DNA from: CAZJRB01 sp964547995
GTDB taxonomy: Bacteria; Planctomycetota; Planctomycetia; Pirellulales; Thermoguttaceae
Direction: 5' to 3'
Assembly: GCA_964547995.1 (NCBI GenBank)
Contig: CAZJRB010000025.1
Location: 1 to 64,000, forward strand
Length of the DNA: 64,000 nt
Shown: piece after piece, positions 1 through 9,616 of the stretch
Numbering within the stretch: position 1 is the stretch's first letter
How the letters are laid out: each line of letters begins with the position of its first letter
Position numbers and translations under genes: made by a program
Notes under the pieces: generated by a model
The model's input: the letters and a program-made list of their open reading frames with translations, nothing else
Told to the model about the DNA's origin: nothing
Database searches by the model: none

Positions 1-231
1 TGGACGGAGGGAGTCCCTTTCTCCAAGATCAATACGTAGAAACGAGCCCGCACCCCAAGGTTTTTCCACGAGCCGACCGACGCTATGGTCGAACCGTCGG
101 CGTTCGGCACTTCTCCGACGACTCCTGCACATGCAGGATTTGCAGCGAGCACACGGGTAAGATACCCGCAGCACCGGTGCTTTGAGAACGCCCGTACACG
201 AGTGCGAGGGCGTTGGCTCTTCTTCTCTCAG

Positions 232-1248
232 CTATTTCTGCAAGGGCACGATCGGCGATTTCCATCCGGACATGTCTTCCGGTTTCAAACCGCTTTTCCG
301 GCGACCGTGGTCCTTCAGCCATGTGGCGTTATACGGGCCGACAAGGCTCACGTCGGCATCCGGCTTGATCGCATCCTCCAGTCCCATCGCCCAGAAGCAG
401 GCATTGACCAGCATCCGTCGAAAGCCTTCATTCTCAAGATCGTTGGAGGCCCCGTACGTGGTCGTAAACACGCGGCCCGATTTACCCGATTTTCCTTTGT
501 AGCTCCGTGTCCACGCTCCGGGGACCGGCTTTCGCGTCGTGTCGGGCTTCGCATCCGGTTCCATTCCCATCAGCGGCTGGGCCATGGCGAGCACCTCGCT
601 CGGCTTCAGCGGATCGGCATTGTAGCCTCCGCACTGCGCCCACATCTCTTTGACTCCGCGGAGAATCGGGTGCTTGGCCTTGTCGGGGACGATATCCAGT
701 CGCGTGATCTGCTGGTGGTTCCGTCCGTAGTGTCCGGCCCATTTTTCGCCGAGAATCTGGCGTCCGAACCCGCCTTTGAAGTCCTCGCCGCCATATCCGT
801 TCGTGTACTTTGCGAAGGGGCTGTCCTTGGGGATCTTGAACGCGTGGGTTGCCGTCCGCATACCGACGATCGGCCCGCCGCGCTTCAGGTAGTCCACGAA
901 ATGCTGCATTTGCTCCTCCGGCCAGTTCTGGAACCGAAGGAAGACCACCATCAGATCCGCGGATTCGAGCGTCTCCATTCCCGGCACGTTGTTGTTGCCG
1001 GGCTTGATGACGCCGTTCTCGTCAACGCCGAACAGCACCGTACACTTGAACCCGTGGCGTTTTGCCAGGATTCGCGCGAGCGCGGGCAGCGCTTCTTCGG
1101 ACCGGTATTCGTGGTCGCTGGCGATCAAGACGATGTGTTTGCCTTTGCCCGGCCCGGCGTCGCCCTCATAGACCAGCGGACCGCCGCGGGCAACCGTCGT
1201 CAGGGAAAAAGCAAGCAATGCCAACATGGAAAGTGATTTGATTCGCAT
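232..1248 (-). CDS. Secreted ThuA-domain protein
   Basis: A 338-residue protein with an N-terminal signal peptide (MRIKSLSMLALLAFSLTTVA) and then a ThuA-like, class I glutamine-amidotransferase-fold domain (HIVLIASDHEYRSEE, later VVFLRFQNWPEEQMQHFVDY and IVGMRTATHAF). ThuA-type proteins are linked to sugar utilisation and are numerous in planctomycetes; the exact reaction is unknown. The ATG at 1248 was chosen because GAGGAGGG lies about nine bases upstream. The frame stays open to 1353, but that extension only translates a palindromic repeat. It is the last gene of the minus-strand arabinose-type operon, which suggests a role in processing or sensing the same sugar. Family assignment is good; function is inferred. 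Confidence 0.8.
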   Translation of the reverse strand: MRIKSLSMLALLAFSLTTVARGGPLVYEGDAGPGKGKHIVLIASDHEYRSEEALPALARILAKRHGFKCTVLFGVDENGVIKPGNNNVPGMETLESADLMVVFLRFQNWPEEQMQHFVDYLKRGGPIVGMRTATHAFKIPKDSPFAKYTNGYGGEDFKGGFGRQILGEKWAGHYGRNHQQITRLDIVPDKAKHPILRGVKEMWAQCGGYNADPLKPSEVLAMAQPLMGMEPDAKPDTTRKPVPGAWTRSYKGKSGKSGRVFTTTYGASNDLENEGFRRMLVNACFWAMGLEDAIKPDADVSLVGPYNATWLKDHGRRKSGLKPEDMSGWKSPIVPLQK

Positions 1249-1285
1249 GTTCAGTAACCCTCCTCTAAAAAAGTGGCGTAATGAT

Positions 1286-1370
1286 ATAAAGCCGCGACCG
1301 TTGGTCGCGCACTGCGGAACATCACGCGTCAGCGGCGCGCCGGGCGCGACCACCGGTCGCGGCTTTGTAT
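1286..1370. repeat. Palindromic element, family A (full copy)
   Basis: Two arms in inverted orientation: 1286-1310 (ATAAAGCCGCGACCGTTGGT and on) and 1344-1370 (GCGCGACCACCGGTCGCGGC and on), separated by about 33 bp. Each arm is itself nearly palindromic. Other full or half copies lie near 11.3, 15.4, 32.9, 42.2, 44.1, 47.2, 47.6 and 50.9 kb. This copy lies between the symporter and the ThuA gene and adds a repeat-encoded stretch to the open frame upstream of the ThuA start. Confidence 0.85.
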
Positions 1371-1395
1371 CCGGTATGGTTCCGGTTCGTCCGAG

Positions 1396-3384
<1,989 letters not shown>

Positions 3385-3457
3385 CAGTCTATCTCCTTGT
3401 TTGTCAAACGGGCTTTTCGGATGGATTGCCGGAAGCGGAGGTTGTCACTATAGTTCC

Positions 3458-3484
3458 AAAAACCCCCGGCACGCAGTGCCGGGG
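3458..3484 (-). terminator. Hairpin with T-run, GCACTGCGTGC family
   Basis: A perfect 9-bp stem (CCCCGGCAC/GTGCCGGGG, 3464-3484) with a 3-base loop, followed on the minus strand by GTTTTT. It could end transcription after the isomerase gene. The same core recurs at 18.7, 21.05, 22.0 and 43.2 kb, so it is a repeat family as well as a possible terminator. Confidence 0.55.
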
Positions 3485-3492
3485 CGTTTCTT

Positions 3493-3527
3493 CACTACTC
3501 ACTATCCACTACTCACTACTCACTATC
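3493..3527. repeat. Heptanucleotide tandem array
   Basis: Five consecutive 7-base units, CACTACT/CACTATC, in perfect phase. Read on the minus strand the array starts about ten bases after the stop codon of the isomerase gene and is followed by the hairpin at 3464-3484. Confidence 0.85.
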
Positions 3528-3537
3528 GTGCTGTAGT

Positions 3538-4995
3538 TTAGAACGGCAGCCGCGTCGTGTACAGCCCCGGGGTCTCCTGGACGGCGTGGTAGACGTCCAT
3601 GCCGAGGTAATTGCCAAAGGCCTCCCAGAGGACGTTGCCGACGTGGGTCTGGGTCATGCCGACGTGGTGCGGGAAGTGCCGCAGCAGGACCTCGCGGTAA
3701 AGCCGCTGGAGGTTCGGGATCCGGCACCAGCCATAGCCGCCGAATGTGACGGCCGGGTTGTCCTCGAACGCCCCGTGGGCGATCGCGGCGTGCCAGCCGC
3801 CGTCCGGGTCTTGCGTGACGCGGAAGAGCGTCAGCGGCGACGGCTCGGCGATGAACTCGACCGTACAGTGCGAATTCTCGTATCTCGCGGCCCCGCTCGA
3901 GGCGATGATCTCCTGCACCCCGAGCTTCGGAGGCGTCTTGGCGAACGAGGCCGGGAAGACGCCGCAGTGCCAGATGGTGACCAGCTCCTCGTCCTCGTTG
4001 TGCAGGTTGTTCCAGTCGGCCAGGCCGGCGGGCCGCCCGCTGGCCAGCATCGCCGCGTGCATCGAGAGCGTGCCCATGATATCGGCCTCGCACGCACAAG
4101 GAACCCCTTCGTCGCCCAGCCGGCTCATCGACGTGCAGGCGCAGACGCCGTAGTTCGCCTGGATCGACGTCCAGCACTGAATGCCGAAGGCGTCGATCCC
4201 GTTTTCCTCCTTGAAGCGGCGGAGGAACAGCTCGAACTTAGCACTCTTCAGCACGCTTTCGGGCTTCACAGCGGTGCAGTCGGCGTACTCGTTGGTTGCC
4301 TTGACGAGTTTTTGGACATCCGGGTCGTCATTGGCCATGGTGTTCGCCGCGGCAAAAGCTTCGGACAAATCGAGCACGACGGCCGTTGCCCCGAGCCGCT
4401 GGAGTTGCTTCTCGTTGTAGCGGCACGTCCAGAAGGCGTCGGGCCGGGCGCCGATCTGGCCGTACCGGGCGTTCTTCACACCCGTCACCACCCGGCACAC
4501 CCGAACGAACCAATCCAGGTCGGCCGCAAATGATTCGTCGGAGGGGAAGCAGATCGGCCGCCGGGCGACCGAGTACTTCACGCCCGTCTGCCGCAGCACG
4601 TCGCCAATCGAGAGCAGCCCGCAGAAGGCGTCGCGGCGACGGGTTTCCATGGTCAGGACTTCCTCCTCTTTGCAGCCGAAGATCATCACGGGAACGTCGA
4701 GCCCCGCTTTGCGGATGGTCCAGGCGACCGGCTGTTCCTCGCCGAAGTTGACCGCGCCGACCAGGATGCCCTTCACGTCGGCGTCGCGGAAGAGCTTCGC
4801 ACAGATTTCGGCTTCGGCCAGCGACTGGACACACCCAACCTCGGTCTGGCCGTCCGCGGGGACGATAACCTCGATGCCCTGCTTTTCCATGGCATCGATC
4901 GTTTCCTTGCGCATCTTGGCAGCGAGTTCCGAGCTGAAAAAGCCGCGGTTTGCGGGGATGAACCCGAGTTTGATTTTTTCCAATTGCACGGCCAT
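3538..4995 (-). CDS. L-fucose/L-arabinose isomerase-like protein
   Basis: A 485-residue cytoplasmic protein resembling the L-fucose isomerase-related family (COG2407-type). An N-terminal substrate-handling half (KLGFIPANRGFFSSELAAKM) is followed by a C-terminal metal-site half with CACEADIMGTLSMHAAM and a late HHVGMTQTHVG segment. It is shorter than E. coli FucI (about 591) and close to AraA (about 500), but does not look like classical AraA. It lies downstream of L-ribulokinase and L-ribulose-phosphate epimerase genes, so it probably supplies the aldose-ketose isomerase step. The exact substrate (L-arabinose or another pentose or 6-deoxyhexose) cannot be read from sequence. Confidence 0.8.
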   Translation of the reverse strand: MAVQLEKIKLGFIPANRGFFSSELAAKMRKETIDAMEKQGIEVIVPADGQTEVGCVQSLAEAEICAKLFRDADVKGILVGAVNFGEEQPVAWTIRKAGLDVPVMIFGCKEEEVLTMETRRRDAFCGLLSIGDVLRQTGVKYSVARRPICFPSDESFAADLDWFVRVCRVVTGVKNARYGQIGARPDAFWTCRYNEKQLQRLGATAVVLDLSEAFAAANTMANDDPDVQKLVKATNEYADCTAVKPESVLKSAKFELFLRRFKEENGIDAFGIQCWTSIQANYGVCACTSMSRLGDEGVPCACEADIMGTLSMHAAMLASGRPAGLADWNNLHNEDEELVTIWHCGVFPASFAKTPPKLGVQEIIASSGAARYENSHCTVEFIAEPSPLTLFRVTQDPDGGWHAAIAHGAFEDNPAVTFGGYGWCRIPNLQRLYREVLLRHFPHHVGMTQTHVGNVLWEAFGNYLGMDVYHAVQETPGLYTTRLPF

Positions 4996-5021
4996 TATGT
5001 ATCTCCCGTTGTTGATTATCC

Positions 5022-5142
5022 TTTGGAGTGCGGTGACTTGTCACCGCTTTGACTTTCTTTCCATGTCCAATACCAAGAAACGGGGGTTTGCGAAAAGACT
5101 GTTGCGGAAAAAGAAAGCGGTGACAAGTCACCGCACTCCAAA
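5022..5142. repeat. 121-bp element with perfect 29-bp inverted repeats
   Basis: Arm 5022-5050 (TTTGGAGTGCGGTGACTTGT and on) is the exact reverse complement of 5114-5142, with 63 bp between. Each arm contains a near-palindrome, GCGGTGACTTGTCACCGC. The organisation is that of a REP doublet or a short MITE. It fills the gap between the isomerase and epimerase genes, so it is transcribed inside the operon and could fold into a long hairpin. Confidence 0.9.
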
Positions 5143-5148
5143 AACTGA

Positions 5149-5838
5149 TTACTTTTGTCCGTAATACGCATTCTCCCCATGCTTCCGTTGGTAGTGTTTG
5201 TTCAAGACGTATGACTCTAACACCGGGGCGTCGGGGCGGATGGTCAGCATGCCGATGGCCATGCGGGCGACCGCCTCCAGGGCAATGGCGTTTTTGACTG
5301 CATCGGCCGCGCTGCGGCCCCAGGTGACCGCCCCGTGACCGGCGACTAGCACTGCCGGCATCTCGATTGGGTTGATCTCGGCAAACCGCTCGACGATCAC
5401 CATGCCTGTGTTGGCTTCGTAGGCCGTCTCGACCTCTTCCGGGGTCAGCGGGCGGGTGACCGGCACCGGGCCGAAGAAATGGTCGGCGTGGGTCGTGCCG
5501 AAACACGGCAGCTCCACCCGCGCCTGGGCAAACATCGTTGTCTGGGGACTGTGTGTGTGCGTAACGCCACCGATACCGTCGAAGTGCTTGTAGAGAACCA
5601 CGTGCGAAGGGGTGTCGGTCGAAGGCCGCAGGTCGCCCTCGACGACGTTGCCTTCCAAATCGACGACGACCATGTGCCCCGGTTTCATTTGCTCGTAGTC
5701 CACGCCACTGGGCTTAATGACCACGAGCTTGCGATCATCGCTGATGCCGCTGGCGTTACCCCATGTTAGCGTGACGAGCCTTTGGCGGACCAGTTCCAGG
5801 TTGGCTTCGCACACTTCGGCCTTGAGTTGCTCCAGCAT
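5149..5838 (-). CDS. araD: L-ribulose-5-phosphate 4-epimerase
   Basis: A 229-residue class II aldolase/epimerase, almost the length of E. coli AraD (231). Conserved elements in order: TWGNAS (25-30), KPSG (42-45), STDTPSH (73-79), HTHS (94-97, zinc ligands H94/H96), HADHFFG, GHGAVTWG with the third zinc ligand near H168, and the C-terminal NAYYGQ seen in E. coli AraD. It converts L-ribulose-5-phosphate to D-xylulose-5-phosphate. The ATG at 5838 begins five bases after the kinase stop and has AGGAAAGG upstream; the frame extends further upstream but only over the kinase gene. Confidence 0.93.
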   Translation of the reverse strand: MLEQLKAEVCEANLELVRQRLVTLTWGNASGISDDRKLVVIKPSGVDYEQMKPGHMVVVDLEGNVVEGDLRPSTDTPSHVVLYKHFDGIGGVTHTHSPQTTMFAQARVELPCFGTTHADHFFGPVPVTRPLTPEEVETAYEANTGMVIVERFAEINPIEMPAVLVAGHGAVTWGRSAADAVKNAIALEAVARMAIGMLTIRPDAPVLESYVLNKHYQRKHGENAYYGQK

Positions 5839-5843
5839 CGGCG

Positions 5844-7547
5844 CTAGCCTTTCCTGATCCGGTTGCGGATGGCAATCAGGTCTTTCATCACATGGCTCAA
5901 TGTGCCTTGGCATGTGGTCGTGCCGAAGGCATCGTGCAAGGTGCGGTAGAGGGTGTAGAGTTCGGCATAGACCTTCGCGGCAGCCTTATTGGGGCGATAG
6001 ACTGTGGATTTCACGCCGGTCATTTTCTTCTGGGCGGCTTCGGTCTTCTTGTAGGCCCCGCCGGCGACGGCCCCGAAGATCGCGGCGCCCAGGGCACACG
6101 TCTGTGCCGAGCGGCTGATTTTCATCGGCCGGTTGCAGATGTCGGCATAGATTTGCATGACGAAGGGATTCTTCTCGGCGATCCCGCCGCAGTTGACGAC
6201 CTCCCGGACCGCAACGCCGTATTCCTCGAACCGCTTGATGATCGTCAGGGCCCCGAAAGCGGTCGCCTCGACCAGTGTGCGATAGACTTCCGGGGCGGTC
6301 GTGTGCAACGTCTGGCCCAGCAGCATGCCGCCCAGCAGCGGGTCGACCAGAATCGTCCGGTTGCCGTTGTTCCAGTCGAGGGCGAGCAGTCCGCTTTCGC
6401 CCGGTTTCAGTTTCACGGCCTCCTTGGTCAGATTGGCGTGCGGGTCACCCTTGCGCATGACGTAGTATTTGGCCGGGGCCAGGTGGAAGACGAACCAGTT
6501 GAAGATGTCGCCGACGGCCGATTGCCCCGCCTCCAGGCCGTACATGCCGGGGATGATCGAGCCGGGCACAATGCCGCAAAGGCCCGGTATGTCGGGTAGT
6601 TTCCGCGTCATCGGGGCGACCATCATGTCGCAGGTGCTCGTGCCGATGATCTTCACCAGGGTTCCCGGCTTGATGCCGGCGCCGACCGCGCCCATGTGGG
6701 CATCGAACGCCCCGACCGCCACGGCAATTCCCGGGGGCAGACCGACTTTCTTGGCGACCTGGGGGATCAGTTCGCCGGCCTTCTGATCGGCCGGGACCGC
6801 TCGCTTGACGTAGTGATCGCGGACCTTCCCCAAACCGGGATCGAGACTCGTCAGAAACCGCCGCTTAGGCAACCCGCCCCACTGGTCGTTGTACATGGCC
6901 TTGTGTCCGGCGGCACAGATCCCGCGCGGCATGGTGTCGGGATCGAGATTGCCGGTCAGAAAACCGGGCACGAAATCGGCCAGCTCGACCCAGGCGTACG
7001 CCGCGTCGAACACCTTCGGGGCGGTCCGCTTGCAGTGCAGCAGCTTCGACCAGTACCATTCGCTGCTGTAGGTGCCGCCGCATTTTTTCAGGTAGCCGTC
7101 TTTGTGTTTGGCTGCCTTTTCGGTGATCTCGGCGGCTTCGGCGTGGCCGGTGTGGTCTTTCCAGAGCCAGGCGTGGGCGGCCAGGTTTTTCTTCAACCCC
7201 GGCTTCATCGCCAACGGCATGCCTTCGCGGTCGACGGGAATGGGCGTGGAACCGGTCGTGTCAACGCCGATTCCAACGACTTTTTCCGGCTTGAATCCCG
7301 GCTTCTTCCCGGCCGCGCGGACCGCTGCACGGACCGACCTGTAGAAGCCCTCGATGTAGTCGGCCGGGTTCTGCCGGGCGAGGTTCGGGTCCTTCGGATC
7401 GAGCAGGATGCCGGCCTCGCCGCTGGGATAATCGTAGACGTGCGTGGCGATTTCGGCCCCGTCGGCCACGTCGACCACCAGTGCCCGGACGCTGTTCGTC
7501 CCGTAATCGACGCCGATTGCATACCGTTTTTCTCCGGATTTGGCCAT
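5844..7547 (-). CDS. araB: L-ribulokinase
   Basis: A 567-residue FGGY-family kinase, matching E. coli AraB in length. The N-terminal phosphate-binding motif GVDYGTNSVRALVVD is at residues 12-26, followed by typical ribulokinase segments (LARQNPADYIEGFYRSV, LWKDHTGHAEAAEI) and the C-terminal ATPase part (VNCGGIAEKNPFVMQIYAD). It phosphorylates L-ribulose to the 5-phosphate. The ATG at 7547 with AGGAG is chosen over upstream in-frame codons because E. coli-like homology begins there. First gene of the operon araB-araD-isomerase-symporter-thuA; araD follows within a few bases. Confidence 0.93.
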   Translation of the reverse strand: MAKSGEKRYAIGVDYGTNSVRALVVDVADGAEIATHVYDYPSGEAGILLDPKDPNLARQNPADYIEGFYRSVRAAVRAAGKKPGFKPEKVVGIGVDTTGSTPIPVDREGMPLAMKPGLKKNLAAHAWLWKDHTGHAEAAEITEKAAKHKDGYLKKCGGTYSSEWYWSKLLHCKRTAPKVFDAAYAWVELADFVPGFLTGNLDPDTMPRGICAAGHKAMYNDQWGGLPKRRFLTSLDPGLGKVRDHYVKRAVPADQKAGELIPQVAKKVGLPPGIAVAVGAFDAHMGAVGAGIKPGTLVKIIGTSTCDMMVAPMTRKLPDIPGLCGIVPGSIIPGMYGLEAGQSAVGDIFNWFVFHLAPAKYYVMRKGDPHANLTKEAVKLKPGESGLLALDWNNGNRTILVDPLLGGMLLGQTLHTTAPEVYRTLVEATAFGALTIIKRFEEYGVAVREVVNCGGIAEKNPFVMQIYADICNRPMKISRSAQTCALGAAIFGAVAGGAYKKTEAAQKKMTGVKSTVYRPNKAAAKVYAELYTLYRTLHDAFGTTTCQGTLSHVMKDLIAIRNRIRKG

Positions 7548-7635
7548 GGTTTTCGGCTCCTGATACCGTAAGCGGCGAAGATGCTCCGGGTGGCAAGCGA
7601 GACCATTTCCGCGGCGGGGAAATTCCGAGAATTTG

Positions 7636-7665
7636 TTATTAGACTGGAATCCTCGGGAAAGGCAA
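7636..7665 (-). promoter_or_regulatory. Possible promoter of the ara-type operon
   Basis: Read on the minus strand, TTGCCT (7660-7665) and TAATAA (7636-7641) are separated by 18 bp, about 90 bases upstream of the araB start. Both boxes are imperfect, so this is only a candidate. Confidence 0.25.
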
Positions 7666-7702
7666 CCCCACACACAAATATTTGCCGCCGGGAATTGGCG
7701 CT

Positions 7703-7843
7703 GCTAACAGCCCGTTGAAAAATGGTGGCACCGGCGTCTCGCCAGTGCCTGAGTTGGGGACTGCGATGAGGCATGGCCGCTGAGCACTGGCGAGACGCCA
7801 GTGCCGCCCAAATCAAAAGGGCCTCACTTTCTCAACGGGCTGC
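7703..7843. repeat. Inverted-repeat element flanked by CAGCCCGTTGA
   Basis: Outer arms AACAGCCCGTTGAAAAA (from 7706) and TTTCTCAACGGGCTGCT (to 7843), plus inner arms 7727-7748 and 7784-7805 that are 22 bp long with one mismatch (GGCACCGGCGTCTCGCCAGT and complement). The stop codon of the DUF1559 gene (7843-7845) lies at its edge, so the element abuts or supplies the end of that gene. Confidence 0.8.
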
Positions 7844-8817
7844 TAGAACGACCTGCCGTGCATCGGCTCGCGTCCTTCCGACGTCGACAGGGCCCGCCAC
7901 GTGGCCAGGTCGATCGTCTCGGGGATAAACCGGACCGAACCGTCGCAGAACGAGACGTGGGCGCCGTTGGGATGATGACTTCGTACGGCGAACGATTGCT
8001 CGAGGAAATCGGCATCTGATCCACCGACGAAGTTGGGCATGGGCATTCCGTTGAGGCTAACGGCGCGTCCGCCGGTGCTGTAATCGACATCGGCGACGTC
8101 GTCGCCCGACTGCGAGTTGGGCGTCAGCCAGCCGTTGAAAGTCTGGCCGCCCAGGCAGACGCTGACTTCGCTGATCGGCCCGCCATAACCGTCCCAAGGG
8201 TTGATGGTCAGGATTTCGCCCATCATCAACGTGCTGCTCGTTCCGTCGATGACGTCGGTAAGCCGGCAACTGCTGCGCGGCAGAAACGGGGCGCCGCCAA
8301 ACTCGACACCGCCCTTCGTGCCTTGCCCGTAGTTCGTGTTGCCCCAATTCACCGCATAGTTGCCGCGTACCCGCGAATAGTTGCTATCGTCCCACTGGCT
8401 TTCGCGGATTCCGTCCTCGGGACATGCAAACAGCGGAATCTTGTGTTTCCGCGCCGTCGTGTTTGCACTGTCGGAAAACGACTTGGTGAAATCGATCTTC
8501 CGGAACCAGCCCTCCTGGTCGATGCACGGGCCGATCTGCGAGTACCAGCCATGATCGTTCACCCACCGATCGGGAACGTCGCTGCCGCGGCTCCCGTCTA
8601 TCCAGTAGAGCGCGCCGGGGGGAAGCTCGCCGGACAGGTCGTGATAGCTGTGCATACCCAGGGTAAGCTGCTTGAGGTTGTTCGAGCAGTGGGCACGCCG
8701 GGCGGCTGCGCGGGCCGCCTGAACCGCCGGCAACAACAAGGCAATCAGGACCGTAATGATCCCGATGACCACGAGCAATTCGATCAGCGTAAAACCGGTG
8801 TTTCTTCGACGGACCAT
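7843..8817 (-). CDS. DUF1559 protein with type II pseudopilin N-terminus
   Basis: A 324-residue protein of the planctomycete-typical DUF1559 family. The start RRRNTGFTLIELLVVIGI is a prepilin cleavage/methylation signal (G8-F9, E13) followed by a hydrophobic helix to about residue 33 and CSNNLKQL, then a globular pseudopilin-like domain ending in HVSFCDGSVRFI, the usual family C-terminus. It should be processed by a prepilin peptidase and exported through a type II/IV-pilus-like machine; the molecular role is unknown. The ATG at 8817 has GAGGAGG upstream. It is a single gene, separated by repeats from neighbours on both sides. Confidence 0.9.
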   Translation of the reverse strand: MVRRRNTGFTLIELLVVIGIITVLIALLLPAVQAARAAARRAHCSNNLKQLTLGMHSYHDLSGELPPGALYWIDGSRGSDVPDRWVNDHGWYSQIGPCIDQEGWFRKIDFTKSFSDSANTTARKHKIPLFACPEDGIRESQWDDSNYSRVRGNYAVNWGNTNYGQGTKGGVEFGGAPFLPRSSCRLTDVIDGTSSTLMMGEILTINPWDGYGGPISEVSVCLGGQTFNGWLTPNSQSGDDVADVDYSTGGRAVSLNGMPMPNFVGGSDADFLEQSFAVRSHHPNGAHVSFCDGSVRFIPETIDLATWRALSTSEGREPMHGRSF

Positions 8818-8986
8818 GACTGGCCTCCTCTTCCCCGCGGCAGAACATCCGGGTGTTCCGAGACCGGAATCCGCAGAAACGCATGATTAGCAAACCGCGA
8901 AAGCGGCCGTACGGGCTCCGCCACCCCCTTAGTTTAGCGGTTTCTCGCCTTTTTGGCAAGCATTAGGCTTTGTCGGAAACCCCGTA

Positions 8987-9008
8987 CGACGGCCTTCCAA
9001 GGCCGTCG
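8987..9008. repeat. Perfect 10-bp stem palindrome
   Basis: CGACGGCCTT/AAGGCCGTCG with two central bases. A related, less complete copy lies near 9029-9055 (GATGG ... CCTTCCAAGGCCATC). Confidence 0.7.
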
Positions 9009-9155
9009 GGAAGCCGAGGTTTTTTCGATGGCGACAGACCTTCCAAGGCCATCGTGCAACGCATCTGCACCGGGGTCCGCCCACGCTTCTTGGTTGCGGG
9101 TCCAGCACTATCGGGGCACACGGACCCCCTACACATTGTCGCCCATCAAAACCTC

Positions 9156-9252
9156 TTAGTGCTTTGTCAAAGCGAAAAATCGGGGTAGCTGCGGAATTCC
9201 CACGGTCTGGCGACCGTGGCTACCCCGAAATTAAGACCTGACAAAACACCAG
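9156..9252. repeat. Small inverted-repeat element
   Basis: Outer arms TAGTGCTTTGTCA and TGACAAAACACCA (11 of 13 paired), inner perfect arms CGGGGTAGC (9181-9189) and GCTACCCCG (9219-9227), and a central hairpin CCACGGTC/GACCGTGG (9200-9219). The nested pairing suggests a mobile, non-coding element rather than a gene. Confidence 0.7.
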
Positions 9253-9359
9253 CATACTATTGTGGCCCGGTTTTGTACGGGTGTTCGATACCGGAGAAGG
9301 GCATAACCGCGATCCGTTTTGCACGTTGTGCAGGAAGAAACCGGTTCCTTTCAGCGCAG

Positions 9360-9388
9360 TTGACTTCCATTCTAACCGATTGTAAACT
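9360..9388 (+). promoter_or_regulatory. Candidate promoter for the cimA leader
   Basis: TTGACT (9360-9365) and TAAACT (9383-9388) with a 17-bp spacer, about 32 bases before the first possible leader-peptide start. The match is moderate. A downstream alternative -10, TATTCT at 9393-9398, also exists. Confidence 0.35.
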
Positions 9389-9420
9389 AAGATATTCTTT
9401 AGTTCCGAGATCGTCCCAAG

Positions 9421-9513
9421 ATGTTTACCCCGCTCTCCAACCCGATACCCGCCGCCGAGGACGCCATGGGCGTTCGCGTGGATATTGTGATTATTCTGGA
9501 GGTGCGGCCGTAA
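9421..9513 (+). CDS. Putative branched-chain amino-acid leader peptide
   Basis: A short open frame of 30 codons from ATG 9421, or 15 codons from ATG 9466. The last 15 residues are MGVRVDIVIILEVRP, in which eight residues are Val, Ile or Leu and the codons ATT GTG ATT ATT CTG run consecutively (9484-9498). The stop codon TAA (9511-9513) overlaps the left arm of an antiterminator helix, and a terminator hairpin follows before the citramalate synthase gene. This is the layout of a ribosome-stalling leader peptide, as in ilv/leu operons. Which ATG is used is unclear; GAGGA precedes 9466. Translation is inferred, not shown. Confidence 0.65.
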   Translation: MFTPLSNPIPAAEDAMGVRVDIVIILEVRP

Positions 9514-9558
9514 GGGCTTCGATCCGGCAGAAGACCGACGAACCCAAGCCCTGAGGCC
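9506..9558 (+). promoter_or_regulatory. Antiterminator helix of the cimA attenuator
   Basis: AGGGCTT (9513-9519) is exactly complementary to AAGCCCT (9546-9552), and GGCC (9506-9509) can continue the helix with GGCC (9555-9558) across a small internal loop. The right arm is the same sequence that forms the left arm of the terminator at 9546-9577, so the two structures exclude each other. A ribosome reaching the leader stop codon would cover the left arm and favour termination; one stalled at the Ile/Val codons would leave most of it free. Confidence 0.7.
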
Positions 9559-9577
9559 AACGGCCTGAGGGTTTTTT
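9546..9577 (+). terminator. Intrinsic terminator (attenuator) before cimA
   Basis: Stem CCCT-G-AGGCC (9549-9558), loop AAC, GGCCT-G-AGGG (9562-9571) with one G-G mismatch, followed directly by six T (9572-9577) and then CTTTT. It stands 40 bases upstream of the citramalate synthase start and after no other gene on this strand, which fits conditional termination. Confidence 0.8.
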
Positions 9578-9616
9578 CTTTTAGAACTACCAAAACACGA
9601 ATTCTCACAAACGATC

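Larger units (their letters stand above)
8818..9359. other. Gene-free stretch rich in small palindromes
   Basis: No convincing gene is visible on either strand. The stretch holds the 5' flank of the DUF1559 gene, a GGCCTTCCAAGGCC palindrome near 8990 that recurs in part near 9040-9053, and an inverted-repeat element at 9156-9252. Short open frames here translate repeat sequence and have no ribosome-binding sites. Confidence 0.6.

Noticed and set aside
1..231. Possible end of a neighbouring gene at the window start
   Set aside because: Short frames on both strands show no domain or plausible start; no gene can be supported here.
85..1236. A 383-codon plus-strand frame over the first ThuA gene
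   Set aside because: Antisense shadow; the minus-strand frame has a signal peptide, ThuA motifs and a good ribosome-binding site.
9216..9554. A 112-codon frame overlapping the cimA leader region
   Set aside because: It is in a different phase from the leader peptide, runs through the repeat element and terminator, and has no ribosome-binding site or family resemblance.
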